Assembly (NCBI GenBank): GCA_017622795.1
Contig: JAGAQI010000070.1
Span: 1 to 43,249 of the forward strand
Origin: Lachnospiraceae bacterium
Lineage (GTDB): Bacteria > Bacillota > Clostridia > Lachnospirales > Lachnospiraceae
DNA length: 43,249 bases
Direction of reading: 5' to 3'
This document shows positions 34,140 to 42,402 of the stretch, piece after piece (positions within the stretch are counted from its first letter, which is position 1; each line of letters begins with the position of its first letter). The notes under the pieces are model-generated. The model saw only the letters and a list, made by a program, of their open reading frames with translations. It searched no databases and was not told where the DNA came from. A program made the position numbers and the translations under genes.

Positions 34140-35958
34140 ATATTTAAGATTATGTCCTTATGGGCAGAAGCAGCTGACAAAACTGATAAAAAAGCAAAAG
34201 AAAGAACTGCTTGTTTTTTCTGTTTTAGCTATTGCTCTGCTTATTGCATGGAATAATTCTTTTGAGAACACAGATGGAATATACATGGCAGAAAGTATTT
34301 TATTGGCACTTTATCTGCTTTGCATGGAGGTTCCGGGATACCATTTGAATCAGAAAGAAAATAGGATTTACTACGAATTGCTTGTGTTTTTTTCCAGGGT
34401 GAAACATAGGTATGCAGCCTGCCATCATATAGGTAATGCAATACTTACTGCTGCAGATGGAATGGAATATGAAGTGCAAAGGTTGGCAGAAGAAGTAGTT
34501 GAGATATTATATGATAGAGACAGGAGAGAAAAAGTACGGGCATATGTTGAAAATGATAAGAAGAATCGCTTTATGAAACTGTTTTTGATACAGGCATATG
34601 AAGTTTCAGAGCAGGGAAACCGGTGTTTTTCTGAAAATATGGAGTATCTGCGTTTAGAACTTATGGAGGAAATATATCGAAGAAAGAAAAGAGGCTTTGA
34701 ATTTTCCGGTTATATATTTGTAGCAGTAACTCCGTTCTTTATGATGCCGCTATTGAAACAATGGGGAAAACAATTTACACCGGAGCTGGAATATTTTTAT
34801 GCCGGTTTAGGAGTTCTTTTAGAAACTGTTGTATTTTGTATTACAATTTTTATATACATAATGATTGTGAAAGCTAAAGAACTGACTTTTTTTGCGAAAG
34901 GAGTGAAGGAGCGTCTGTTTAAAACAGAACCTTTTTATTATATCGGGCAGGTATCTAACGTTATACGGTATTTGGACCGGGCTAAGGGAAAGTTCAGTTA
35001 TTTCATCCGGCGCTTATTATTGCAGGCGGGAGAGAATGTAAGCTATGGTCGTTTTTGCTTTCGATTATTACTAAGTACCTTTTGTTTTTTTACTGTTTTT
35101 ATAATAACAGGAGTGGAAATTCATAAGAAAGAAAAAGAAGCAATATTGTATGGGACAATAGAAATGAATGTTCTTCTACCGGTTGCGGATGAAGAGAAAA
35201 GAGAAATAATAGAAGCACATATATTAGAGGTGACAAGAAGATGTATTAATTTGAATATAGTGAGAGAAGAACAAATTGGTATGCTTCTTAGAGAAAGAGT
35301 CCGGTTACACAATGACTTTGTAGAACAGACAGTAATCGGAGAAATAAAGAATAGAACGCTACAATATCAAAATACGGGTTTATCTTTTGCTGAAATTGTT
35401 ATTAGTTTTTTTCTTAGTGTAGGAATCAGCTTTTTTCATGTGCTTCAGTTGCTTCATCAGTCTTCGCAAATACGCTCAGAAGCGGTTTTTGAAATACGTC
35501 AGTTTCAATCTATAATACTTATGGAATGTAAGCTACAGGGAATGACTATACTAAGCCTTTTAGAGGACATGGAGGTTTTTTCAAGATATTACAGAAATTG
35601 CTTGAAAACGTGTATTAATTCGTATGGTAGTGGTTCTGAAACTGCGCTTTTACGATTGAAAGAGGAAGGAATGGCATTACATGAGAGCTTTGAAGAACTG
35701 GCAGATGCGTTTCTTTCGGTAGATGAAGTCGGAATTGAGCAGGCATTTTCGGAGATAGAAAGTAACAGGAAGCTTTTGGAAAGAATGGAACAGTTAGAAA
35801 CTGATTTTATGATGGAAAATAAAAAGGACACCATAGAGCTGCTGAGTAAAATTCCGTCCTTGCTTGCCGTAGGAGGATACTTTATTCTTCCTGTTTTTAT
35901 GTATTCTTTAAACGGAGTATATGAGGTTTTTGAACTTTTGGAAGAAATGCAAATATAG
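34072..35958 (+). CDS. TadB/TadC-like platform protein, single 628-aa chain
   Basis: A long inner-membrane protein with hydrophobic segments near residues 46-61, 70-88, 215-235, 245-275, 340-360 and 420-440, plus a C-terminal span near 600-620. The last 180 residues resemble the T2SSF domain of TadC (FQSIILMECKLQGMTIL, then an F..L..AF pattern). The first half has a similar helical block followed by a membrane pair, so the protein looks like TadB and TadC fused, or a duplicated platform domain. Tad loci normally have two proteins of about 300 aa. The start is uncertain: ATG 34072 overlaps cpaF by 68 bases, and a TTG at 34117 is possible. Confidence 0.75.
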   Translation: MKEQSKYWEKKSIWNLSGFLRDKYLRLCPYGQKQLTKLIKKQKKELLVFSVLAIALLIAWNNSFENTDGIYMAESILLALYLLCMEVPGYHLNQKENRIYYELLVFFSRVKHRYAACHHIGNAILTAADGMEYEVQRLAEEVVEILYDRDRREKVRAYVENDKKNRFMKLFLIQAYEVSEQGNRCFSENMEYLRLELMEEIYRRKKRGFEFSGYIFVAVTPFFMMPLLKQWGKQFTPELEYFYAGLGVLLETVVFCITIFIYIMIVKAKELTFFAKGVKERLFKTEPFYYIGQVSNVIRYLDRAKGKFSYFIRRLLLQAGENVSYGRFCFRLLLSTFCFFTVFIITGVEIHKKEKEAILYGTIEMNVLLPVADEEKREIIEAHILEVTRRCINLNIVREEQIGMLLRERVRLHNDFVEQTVIGEIKNRTLQYQNTGLSFAEIVISFFLSVGISFFHVLQLLHQSSQIRSEAVFEIRQFQSIILMECKLQGMTILSLLEDMEVFSRYYRNCLKTCINSYGSGSETALLRLKEEGMALHESFEELADAFLSVDEVGIEQAFSEIESNRKLLERMEQLETDFMMENKKDTIELLSKIPSLLAVGGYFILPVFMYSLNGVYEVFELLEEMQI

Positions 35959-35972
35959 GAAAGGAATAGGTT

Positions 35973-36389
35973 ATGCATATTAGTAAAGAGTTTTTGATGG
36001 AGGCAGTTGGACTGTCGTTGCTGATGGCATTGATACTAATCAGTATGCAGATGTTTCAACGTTCCATGAGGTTAACTTCATTAGTGGAAGAAGAACAAAG
36101 AAGACTGATAATGGAACTGGAAGAATACGAAATAGTAAAATATGAAGATTTACTAATTGATGGCATGACGGCAATTAATTATATAAAAAAGATAATCGGA
36201 ACATATGGTCTTCCGGTGTACGTATCAACTGAAAATAGTATTTTTACAGTAACAGAGCAATCTGAGTGTGCAGAATTAAGAGATATAGCATCAGACAAAT
36301 ATATTAATCCCCTAAAAAAATACCGTTGTAAAGTGGAACGGGATGAAAATGGGGTAATAAATAACATACGAATAGAAAAAGGAGAGTAA
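35973..36389 (+). CDS. Single-pass membrane protein A1 (pseudopilin-like)
   Basis: A 138-aa protein with a short N-terminus, a membrane helix at about residues 10-27, a coiled segment, and a small alpha/beta C-terminal domain. It is a paralogue of the next protein: both have a helix-linker with Tyr-Asp/Glu repeats, a strand ending (V/I)-VS, and the KYINP block near the end. There is no Glu at position 5 and no clear prepilin-peptidase site, so classing it as a pilin is inference from position. AAAGGAA precedes the start. Confidence 0.68.
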   Translation: MHISKEFLMEAVGLSLLMALILISMQMFQRSMRLTSLVEEEQRRLIMELEEYEIVKYEDLLIDGMTAINYIKKIIGTYGLPVYVSTENSIFTVTEQSECAELRDIASDKYINPLKKYRCKVERDENGVINNIRIEKGE

Positions 36390-36393
36390 GAGA

Positions 36394-36849
36394 ATGAGTG
36401 CATCAAAGAGTTTTATTAAAAATGCAGTAGGAATTTTAATTGTTGTGGCAATATGCTTTGTATCAGTTACTATTTACAAGAAAGGGAATGCCAGCATTAA
36501 TAGTTCTATCAGTGATTATGATGAAATTGTTTCCCAATTTGATAATGCAAAGTTAAAAAATTATGATAACTCTACAGCATCCGGGAGTCAGATTGTAGAT
36601 TTATTGAAAACAGTAAAGGAAGATGATGGTGTAACCATTATAGTATCCAACGGATACACAGTAAAAGAAAAAAAAGAACCGCAAAGCTATACCTATGCGT
36701 CGCTTCATGCAAATGATTCTAAAATACTGCAGGAAATTATAGACAAGAATAATAAGGAGAAATATATCAATCCAAATGCATCCTTCACATCTGCGGTGAT
36801 TTATGATGACAACAGAGAAATATCTTCTGTGGTGTTTATACAGCAATAA
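36394..36849 (+). CDS. Single-pass membrane protein A2 (pseudopilin-like)
   Basis: A 151-aa paralogue of A1 with a membrane helix at about residues 8-28, a coil (INSSISDYDEIVSQF) and a beta-containing domain that shares the KYINP motif and an I-SVV(F/I)-type final strand. Small size, N-terminal anchor and position after the platform gene fit a pilus-structural or minor-pilin role in a Tad-like machine. AAAAAGGAGAG precedes the ATG; its stop overlaps the next start by one base. Confidence 0.7.
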   Translation: MSASKSFIKNAVGILIVVAICFVSVTIYKKGNASINSSISDYDEIVSQFDNAKLKNYDNSTASGSQIVDLLKTVKEDDGVTIIVSNGYTVKEKKEPQSYTYASLHANDSKILQEIIDKNNKEKYINPNASFTSAVIYDDNREISSVVFIQQ

Positions 36850-37019
36850 TGAATGAAGTAAAAAAATATATTTCTTTTTCTTTCTTATTGGCCATTTATG
36901 TTATTTCAATGTTTGTTTTGCTACGAAGCTTATATATATATCAAAGCGCATATCATGCATTAAGCCGACTGATTTCCCATTCTTCTGTAGAAATTTTGTA
37001 TGAAGAGGAGAACAAATAA
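36849..37019 (+). CDS. 56-aa single-pass membrane protein B
   Basis: A very small gene overlapping the previous stop by one base (TAATG) and ending directly against the next ATG. The product has one strong membrane helix at about residues 7-30 and a short polar tail ending in EEENK. It is the smallest of the six membrane proteins after the platform gene, perhaps a pilin-like subunit with almost no head domain. There is no known family; the gene was located by reading the overlap. Confidence 0.65.
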   Translation: MNEVKKYISFSFLLAIYVISMFVLLRSLYIYQSAYHALSRLISHSSVEILYEEENK

Positions 37020-37451
37020 ATGCAGATGATGCAAAGAGTATTTTTGATAATCAGTGTAGTAATAATTCTTGGTACATCGCTTGTTTGTGTTCAAAAAGAT
37101 AAAAAATTACGTGGACAATGGGAGCAGGTATTAGTAGAGAATTTTCTTGGAAACTTATGTAATACAGGAAAACTTACAACTACGGATTATCAAAAGCTAT
37201 ATTCCGGATTAGTAAAAAGTGGGTCTGTAATAGGAATAGAGATAGACGAATACCGGAGAGAAACAGATATAAACGGAAATATTTTTTATTATTATGTTTC
37301 TTGGAAAGAGCACGAAATGAAGTTTCATACAGAAGGATACTGTATGTTTAATGAAGGAAGTATCATTAGGATAAATATATATCGGTCAAATATGATAGAA
37401 ATATGCAACAAATCATATTGGAGTATTATTGAGGGAAAGGAATCTAAATGA
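37020..37451 (+). CDS. Single-pass membrane protein C1
   Basis: A 143-aa protein with an N-terminal membrane helix (about residues 5-24) and a beta-rich domain. Right after the helix it has VLVENFLGNLCNTGKLTTTDY, which aligns with VIVQNFLKEVSVRGKITQES in the next gene, so the two are paralogous in their N-terminal domains. It has four cysteines including the helix one. The start touches the preceding stop and the stop overlaps the next start (ATGA). Likely a minor component of the same machine. Confidence 0.68.
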   Translation: MQMMQRVFLIISVVIILGTSLVCVQKDKKLRGQWEQVLVENFLGNLCNTGKLTTTDYQKLYSGLVKSGSVIGIEIDEYRRETDINGNIFYYYVSWKEHEMKFHTEGYCMFNEGSIIRINIYRSNMIEICNKSYWSIIEGKESK

Positions 37452-38734
37452 TACATAAATGGATGGAACAGTGGTTTGATACATTTTTGTTTTTTGCATT
37501 GCTTATAGGAATGCTTTTTGGGTTTTTGTGCTTTTGGCGGAATGAAATTCAAATACGATATGCTGAAGTAATTGTACAGAATTTTTTGAAAGAGGTATCT
37601 GTCCGGGGAAAAATTACACAGGAGAGTCTGGAGGTGCTGGTTAGCAATCTTGGTAATGTAAATCAGAATTACAGTATAATGGTTGAAGGAACAAAGTATG
37701 TTACGGAACCTGTGTATGCTCAAATTCCCCGGGAGTACTTATTAAAATACTTTACAGAAAGAAATAATATTCAACCGGTAATAATTCAGGAGTACCAATG
37801 GAATGTTTCTGAGGAATCTGCAGAAGAATTAAGGTTGCAAAAGGAAACAAATGAAACTATTTTGGCAGCAGAGAGCACGGAATGGCTACCTCTTCCGGGT
37901 GAAGAAACCGGGTGGGAGGTGGAAGCGGTACGACCGGTTCAGGAAGTATATGAGAAAGAATCATTGATAACTTTATGCCGGATAACTTCTGAGACAGGTT
38001 CGTATTATGCAGAGGCTGCTCCAATTTTGGCTGAACAATCCGGGGTAGTATATTTAGAATTAATTTTAGGTGAAAACAGTTATCAGATTCCGGTGGAGAT
38101 TTTATGCTATCCAAGAACAGTGGAGTGTAAGTATGGGCATGAATTAGTTAATACAGAGCAGGTACTGCGGGAATTTAATTTAACCGGTGAAGTAAAGTGT
38201 CCATATTGCCGGGAAATACCAAGGCAAATCACGGTTGATAGCCCAATTGTATTAAAAAAATGCGGAAGTAAGTTAAATAGTGCAGAGGTATCGCTTTTGA
38301 TTGAATATATGGATTCGCATACAGAAATTATTACTTCTGACAGCGACGAATGGCAAGATTCATTTGACGAAAACTACTGTGGAATACAGCAGGTTAAGAT
38401 TAGCTGTAAGGGAGAAACTCTTTATATAACAGTGGTATCCGAAAATGAAAAATGTAAACAATGCGGAGGAGATTGTAATGAACGGTGTTATACGGATTAT
38501 CTTCGATTCCCATATTGTCTGACTTGCCTGGAAAAACAGGCAGTATTTACCTGTGAATTTTATAAAGCAGAACAGAAGATATCCCGGAATGAGATTTTTC
38601 TGGAATTGGCTGAAAAGCAGGAAGTATGCTTTTTGGCAGGAGATTTTGTGACAGTAAGACTTATGAAGCGGGACAAATTTCTTTCATTGCTTCAAGAAAA
38701 AGTAAGACAGGATGGAAAGGTACATACAGAGTGA
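37448..38734 (+). CDS. Membrane protein C2 with CxxC-rich C-terminus
   Basis: A 428-aa protein. A membrane helix (about residues 12-31) and a domain paralogous to C1 are followed by a linker rich in Glu (about 130-175) and a beta-rich middle. The C-terminal half is cysteine-rich: C-(x)n-CPYC (about 228-258), then CKQCGGDCNERC and CLTC (about 338-362). This looks like zinc-binding or redox modules. If the C-terminal part lies outside the membrane, as the single N-terminal anchor suggests, structural disulfides or metal sites are expected. I do not recognise a full-length family. Confidence 0.7.
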   Translation: MIHKWMEQWFDTFLFFALLIGMLFGFLCFWRNEIQIRYAEVIVQNFLKEVSVRGKITQESLEVLVSNLGNVNQNYSIMVEGTKYVTEPVYAQIPREYLLKYFTERNNIQPVIIQEYQWNVSEESAEELRLQKETNETILAAESTEWLPLPGEETGWEVEAVRPVQEVYEKESLITLCRITSETGSYYAEAAPILAEQSGVVYLELILGENSYQIPVEILCYPRTVECKYGHELVNTEQVLREFNLTGEVKCPYCREIPRQITVDSPIVLKKCGSKLNSAEVSLLIEYMDSHTEIITSDSDEWQDSFDENYCGIQQVKISCKGETLYITVVSENEKCKQCGGDCNERCYTDYLRFPYCLTCLEKQAVFTCEFYKAEQKISRNEIFLELAEKQEVCFLAGDFVTVRLMKRDKFLSLLQEKVRQDGKVHTE

Positions 38735-39453
38735 AGCAGGGACATGTTGCTATTATTTTTATGATATTTTATATGGCATGTTGTTTATTACTATTCTTAG
38801 AACAGGAAAAATATGATGCTGTTGTAAAAGAAAAACAACGTATAGAACATGCATTGCTGAATGCAATAGAAAATACAGGCCGGGAGTATGAAAAAGTATT
38901 ATTTGAAACAGATGAAAAGCAGCAACAGTTTTTTGTAAACAGCTTCTTTGAAGCATTGTATATTTTTGCAGAGATATTTGAACAAAAAGAAAAGCAACAA
39001 AGTATAATGATGCATGTTCCGTTGCTTGTATTAGTGGAAGAGGATGGAGCGTTCTTTAATTATATTTCGGAAAAGCAGGACGAGAACAATGCTATGCTTA
39101 TCCGTATCTGGTCTGAAAAAATAAAATTTGAGTACCCTGCGGTTTGTACAGAAGTGCAGAAAAAAGCTATTGTGGCAGCTGTTTTAGAGGAGGTTACGTC
39201 TTATATTATCTCAAATCATAATTATATTGCTTCTCAATATGGACTGTCGTATCAGTTTACGGCACCTGATTTTCTGGGAAATATGGAGGAATTGCCGGAA
39301 TTTCCAATGCTTTTTGTTGTGTTTCAGGGATGGCCGTTGAATGCTTCGGGAAACATTACTTACGAAAATTGTATGGATGCAGCTGTGTTTTTGCAGAGAG
39401 TGCAGGAGAAACTATCAATACCGGATGGAATTCCATATAGTGAAATGCATTGA
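38731..39453 (+). CDS. Single-pass membrane protein D, last gene of Tad-like operon
   Basis: A 240-aa protein with an N-terminal membrane helix (about residues 6-21), a coiled segment, and an alpha/beta domain. The block FFVNSFFEALYI after the helix recalls the post-helix NFL segments of C1 and C2. The GTG start overlaps the previous stop by four bases (GTGA) with GGAAAGG upstream; a longer in-frame start at 38626 would overlap the previous gene by 109 bases and add no hydrophobic signal. It ends the run of tightly overlapping genes. Family unknown. Confidence 0.68.
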   Translation: MKQGHVAIIFMIFYMACCLLLFLEQEKYDAVVKEKQRIEHALLNAIENTGREYEKVLFETDEKQQQFFVNSFFEALYIFAEIFEQKEKQQSIMMHVPLLVLVEEDGAFFNYISEKQDENNAMLIRIWSEKIKFEYPAVCTEVQKKAIVAAVLEEVTSYIISNHNYIASQYGLSYQFTAPDFLGNMEELPEFPMLFVVFQGWPLNASGNITYENCMDAAVFLQRVQEKLSIPDGIPYSEMH

Positions 39454-39792
39454 TTTTACAGTAAAACAATGTGGCAGCTTGGAAAAATTGAAATAGAGAT
39501 AACTTACATAGGTATGGTAATAAGCTTATTAGTTCACGATATGACATGTTAAATAGGAACTGGAAAGGAGTGATAATTTACAAATTAGAAGAGCCTGACT
39601 GTAACATGACCGATGATGCAAAGGGAAATGCATGAAGGGTCCTTCCCCGGGACGATATGGGGGTATCGTTCCGGAGAAGTAAAACTTTTTTGAATGGTAT
39701 ACGTGATTATACTTGTGGTTTGCTACTATTTATTGCAAACTTTTTTTTGTTGTTTTATAATAGATTTACAGTACCAACGAGGAGGTGGCTTC
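39454..39792 (+). other. Structured leader upstream of the zinc-ribbon surface protein
   Basis: There is no clear gene here. The right part can fold: ATGCA/TGCAT (39614-39635) around an AAAGGG-like loop, an outer GACC/GGTC pairing, then a 9-bp stem GGGACGATA/TATCGTTCC with a TGGGGG loop that could pair with a nearby TTCCCC. A T-run follows at about 39685-39690, just before the zinc-ribbon gene. This is the layout of a cis-acting leader RNA, but it matches no riboswitch I know; it does not fit the c-di-GMP-I or -II consensus. Confidence 0.45.
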
Positions 39793-42036
39793 ATGTATTG
39801 TCAGGAATGTGGAAGTAAGTTGCCGGAAACTGCAAAGTTTTGCATTAACTGCGGAACCAAAGTGTGGAGGAAAGAAGCTGCAGAAGAGGTAAAAGAAGTT
39901 CAGGCAGATTCTGAAGCTAAGCAGGTAGAATCAGAGATAATTGTGCCGAAAAAAATCAGAAAGAGCATCAAAAAAGCCAAAAAAATTATGAAAAAAATCA
40001 GAAAAGGAAATAAAAAACTGCTTGCTGTTCTTGCCGGTGTACTTGTTGTGCTTGCGGTAGCAGCAGGTGGATTTTTTGCATATTTGGAGAACAGAACATT
40101 ATATACGCTGTTGAATCCGGAACTATACTTTGGCGAATGCTCTTCTTATAATGTTATGCAGTCTGCCCCGGGAGAAAGTCTGGCTATCGCTTATTTCAGA
40201 TCGGAAACAGATTTCATTGATAAAGTGTTGGAATATGCAGATATGGTGCATCAGATAGACGATAACCTACTTGAATATAAAAATACATATGAGCAGGATG
40301 GTCCGTTTCAGTTGCATAGAAGCTGGGTGGTTGCCCTGCCGGATGTTTTTTGGAATGATTATTCTTTTTATGAAAATAATACAGATGAATTAACGATACT
40401 ATATGGTTACAGTGAATACTACGATGAATATGAAGTTACGTTTTACATAGAGGGTTACCAAAACTGTGAAGTCCTTGATGTGAACCCTTATGAAAGAGCA
40501 GATTTAAAAGATAACGTGGAGGAAAACGGTACAAAACCGGTGGCAACTGCGACCCCAAATCCGAAAAGACGAAAGGGAAATGGAGCCGGAACCCCAACGC
40601 CTACCCCAACACCTACGCCAAAGCCGGAAAGACGAAAGGGAAATGGAGCCGGAACCCCAACACCTACTCCAATGCAGCAAGTCAAAACAACTGCAACTCC
40701 AAAGCCGCAGGCGAAGGCAACTGCAACTCCAAAACCGCAGGCGAAGGCAACTGCAACACCGGTTCCGACCAAGGCGGCAGAGCTTGTAGCGCAGAAGGTA
40801 GATACCAAAACATTGGTACAAGCACCCAAGAATGCGTTTCAGGATTTAGGGGCATGGAGTAACGGCAAAGCAGTGACGGGTGACTCAGAGGAACAGGGAA
40901 AAGCAACACAATATATAGAATATACGGTAAGTCAGAAAACCATAGAAAAGTATATGGAAATGTTAAAGCAGAACGGCTTTGCCGAGGTAGATTCCTACTT
41001 TTTCCAGTATAAAAGTGACCCGTTTGTAGCATGGGGATTTAATTGCGATTACTTACCGAATGCAGATAAAGTTAAGATGCAGTATAAGGATAATGTGTAT
41101 TGTAACTTATGTATTTGGTCTTCGGACAGTGATGAGTTTCATTTGGTGTATTCCTCCGATTTGACAAAGTATGACTTAGGTTTCCGAATGGATGGATCTG
41201 TGGCGGATACTTCTGTAAAAGGACCATCTGCAGGAGCAGGCTTGTATCGTATGCCGGATGGTACGTATCAGACCTCTGACGGACGATTGTCTGCTGCTTT
41301 GAACACCGCTATGGTACTTCGTGACGGTAAAGCCTATCATTGTACTGCAAGAAATGAGAAGAATCCGGATAAAATGGAAGAATGGTTGTGGCTGGATGAT
41401 TATTACCGGAATGAAGGAATTTGCTTTATGGTGCCAATGAACTATGTTATGGCAGGGGATATATTCCAATACAGTGATTTTGAAAGAGAACGGTATTATA
41501 ACAAACCGAACGAAAAAGCAAACATTACTCATTGGAACTGGAATAATAAACCATTATTTTTGGCAACCGTTGATGGTGGCTGGGTAGGACCTAAAATTAC
41601 GGACAGTAATTTTAATGCAGTAACGGTACGTGTTTTGTATTATGAAAAGGATGTAGAAGCTGTGTATTACATTTATGCCGAAACTTCCGGTACCCCGGCG
41701 GAAATAGAAGCTTTATGTGCGGTATCTTTAAGTGCTGAAGTGGGCTCCTCCTTTGATGACACCATTTATTTGTCGGTCGGAGATACCTATACCATTCATT
41801 TTTCGGATACGCAATTCGGTGCAAAATCCAACGTGTATGATTGGGAAGTAACGGACGGAAGTGCGGTGTATATTGACGGTGTCAGTGAAAATTGCGAAGT
41901 AACTGCCATGAAGACGGGAGAATCTACCGTAACACTAAAATATCGTTATACAGTAGACGAACCGGATGTATTGACCGGGCTTCCGAGTACAGGATTTAAG
42001 TCTAAAACAAGAGTGTATAGGATTGTTGTAAAATAA
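39793..42036 (+). CDS. Zinc-ribbon, membrane-anchored Pro/Thr-rich surface protein
   Basis: A 747-aa protein. The N-terminus is a zinc ribbon (CQECG then CINCG, about residues 3-25) in the cytoplasm, followed by a very basic segment and a membrane helix (about 77-97). Outside are a first folded domain, a Thr-Pro-Lys/Ala repeat tract (about 250-340), a second large domain, and a final Ig-like domain (about 650-745) of the bacterial BIG type (VGDTYTIHF, then KTGESTVTLKYRYTV). The ATG at 39793 follows GAGGAGGTGG; the open frame begins 33 codons earlier. The repeats suggest a cell-surface role. Family not recognised as a whole. Confidence 0.85.
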   Translation: MYCQECGSKLPETAKFCINCGTKVWRKEAAEEVKEVQADSEAKQVESEIIVPKKIRKSIKKAKKIMKKIRKGNKKLLAVLAGVLVVLAVAAGGFFAYLENRTLYTLLNPELYFGECSSYNVMQSAPGESLAIAYFRSETDFIDKVLEYADMVHQIDDNLLEYKNTYEQDGPFQLHRSWVVALPDVFWNDYSFYENNTDELTILYGYSEYYDEYEVTFYIEGYQNCEVLDVNPYERADLKDNVEENGTKPVATATPNPKRRKGNGAGTPTPTPTPTPKPERRKGNGAGTPTPTPMQQVKTTATPKPQAKATATPKPQAKATATPVPTKAAELVAQKVDTKTLVQAPKNAFQDLGAWSNGKAVTGDSEEQGKATQYIEYTVSQKTIEKYMEMLKQNGFAEVDSYFFQYKSDPFVAWGFNCDYLPNADKVKMQYKDNVYCNLCIWSSDSDEFHLVYSSDLTKYDLGFRMDGSVADTSVKGPSAGAGLYRMPDGTYQTSDGRLSAALNTAMVLRDGKAYHCTARNEKNPDKMEEWLWLDDYYRNEGICFMVPMNYVMAGDIFQYSDFERERYYNKPNEKANITHWNWNNKPLFLATVDGGWVGPKITDSNFNAVTVRVLYYEKDVEAVYYIYAETSGTPAEIEALCAVSLSAEVGSSFDDTIYLSVGDTYTIHFSDTQFGAKSNVYDWEVTDGSAVYIDGVSENCEVTAMKTGESTVTLKYRYTVDEPDVLTGLPSTGFKSKTRVYRIVVK
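40561..40767 (+). repeat. Nested repeats in the surface-protein stalk
   Basis: A 63-base offset repeat (40561-40604 against 40624-40667, nearly identical; 34 bases exact) encodes RRKGNGAGTPTPTP. It is followed by a 30-base tandem repeat encoding TATPKPQAKA. Together they form a low-complexity, probably extended stalk. Confidence 0.88.
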
Positions 42037-42055
42037 AAAACAAAGGATGATTTAT

Positions 42056-42397
42056 ATGAATATCCAAATTTTCGGCACAAAAAAGTGCTTTGATACAAAG
42101 AAAGCAGACCGCTATTTTAAGGAGCGGGGTATTAAGTTCCAGTTCATTGACCTGAAGGAAAAAGGCATGAGTAAGGGCGAGTTTACCAGCGTAAAGCAGG
42201 CGGTAGGCGGTTTAGATAAGCTGTTGGATGAAAATAATAAAGATAAGAATACCCTGGCGCTGCTTCAGTATTTATCCGATGCGGATAAAGAAGAAAAGTT
42301 ACTGGAAAACCAGCAGCTGTTAAAGACACCGATTGTACGTAATGGGAAACAGGCAACGATAGGCTATCAGCCGGAAGTATGGAAGAACTGGGAGTAG
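42056..42397 (+). CDS. ArsC/Spx-family thioredoxin-fold protein
   Basis: A 113-aa protein of the arsenate-reductase/Spx/YffB fold: NIQIFGTKKCFDTKKADRY, a redox Cys in the KKCFDTKK loop, and a late TPIVRNG motif with the conserved Arg. Only one active-site cysteine is present at the N-terminus. The second ATG (42056) is preferred because AAAGGA lies at correct spacing before it and overlaps the first ATG (42047). True arsenate reduction is not implied. It is followed six bases later by a DNA repair gene. Confidence 0.88.
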   Translation: MNIQIFGTKKCFDTKKADRYFKERGIKFQFIDLKEKGMSKGEFTSVKQAVGGLDKLLDENNKDKNTLALLQYLSDADKEEKLLENQQLLKTPIVRNGKQATIGYQPEVWKNWE

Positions 42398-42402
42398 TGA
42401 CG

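Noticed and set aside
39560-39692. A c-di-GMP riboswitch
   Set aside because: A GCAAAG string is present, but the GEMM-I flanking stems, GNRA tetraloop and receptor are not, and the c-di-GMP-II pattern also fails.
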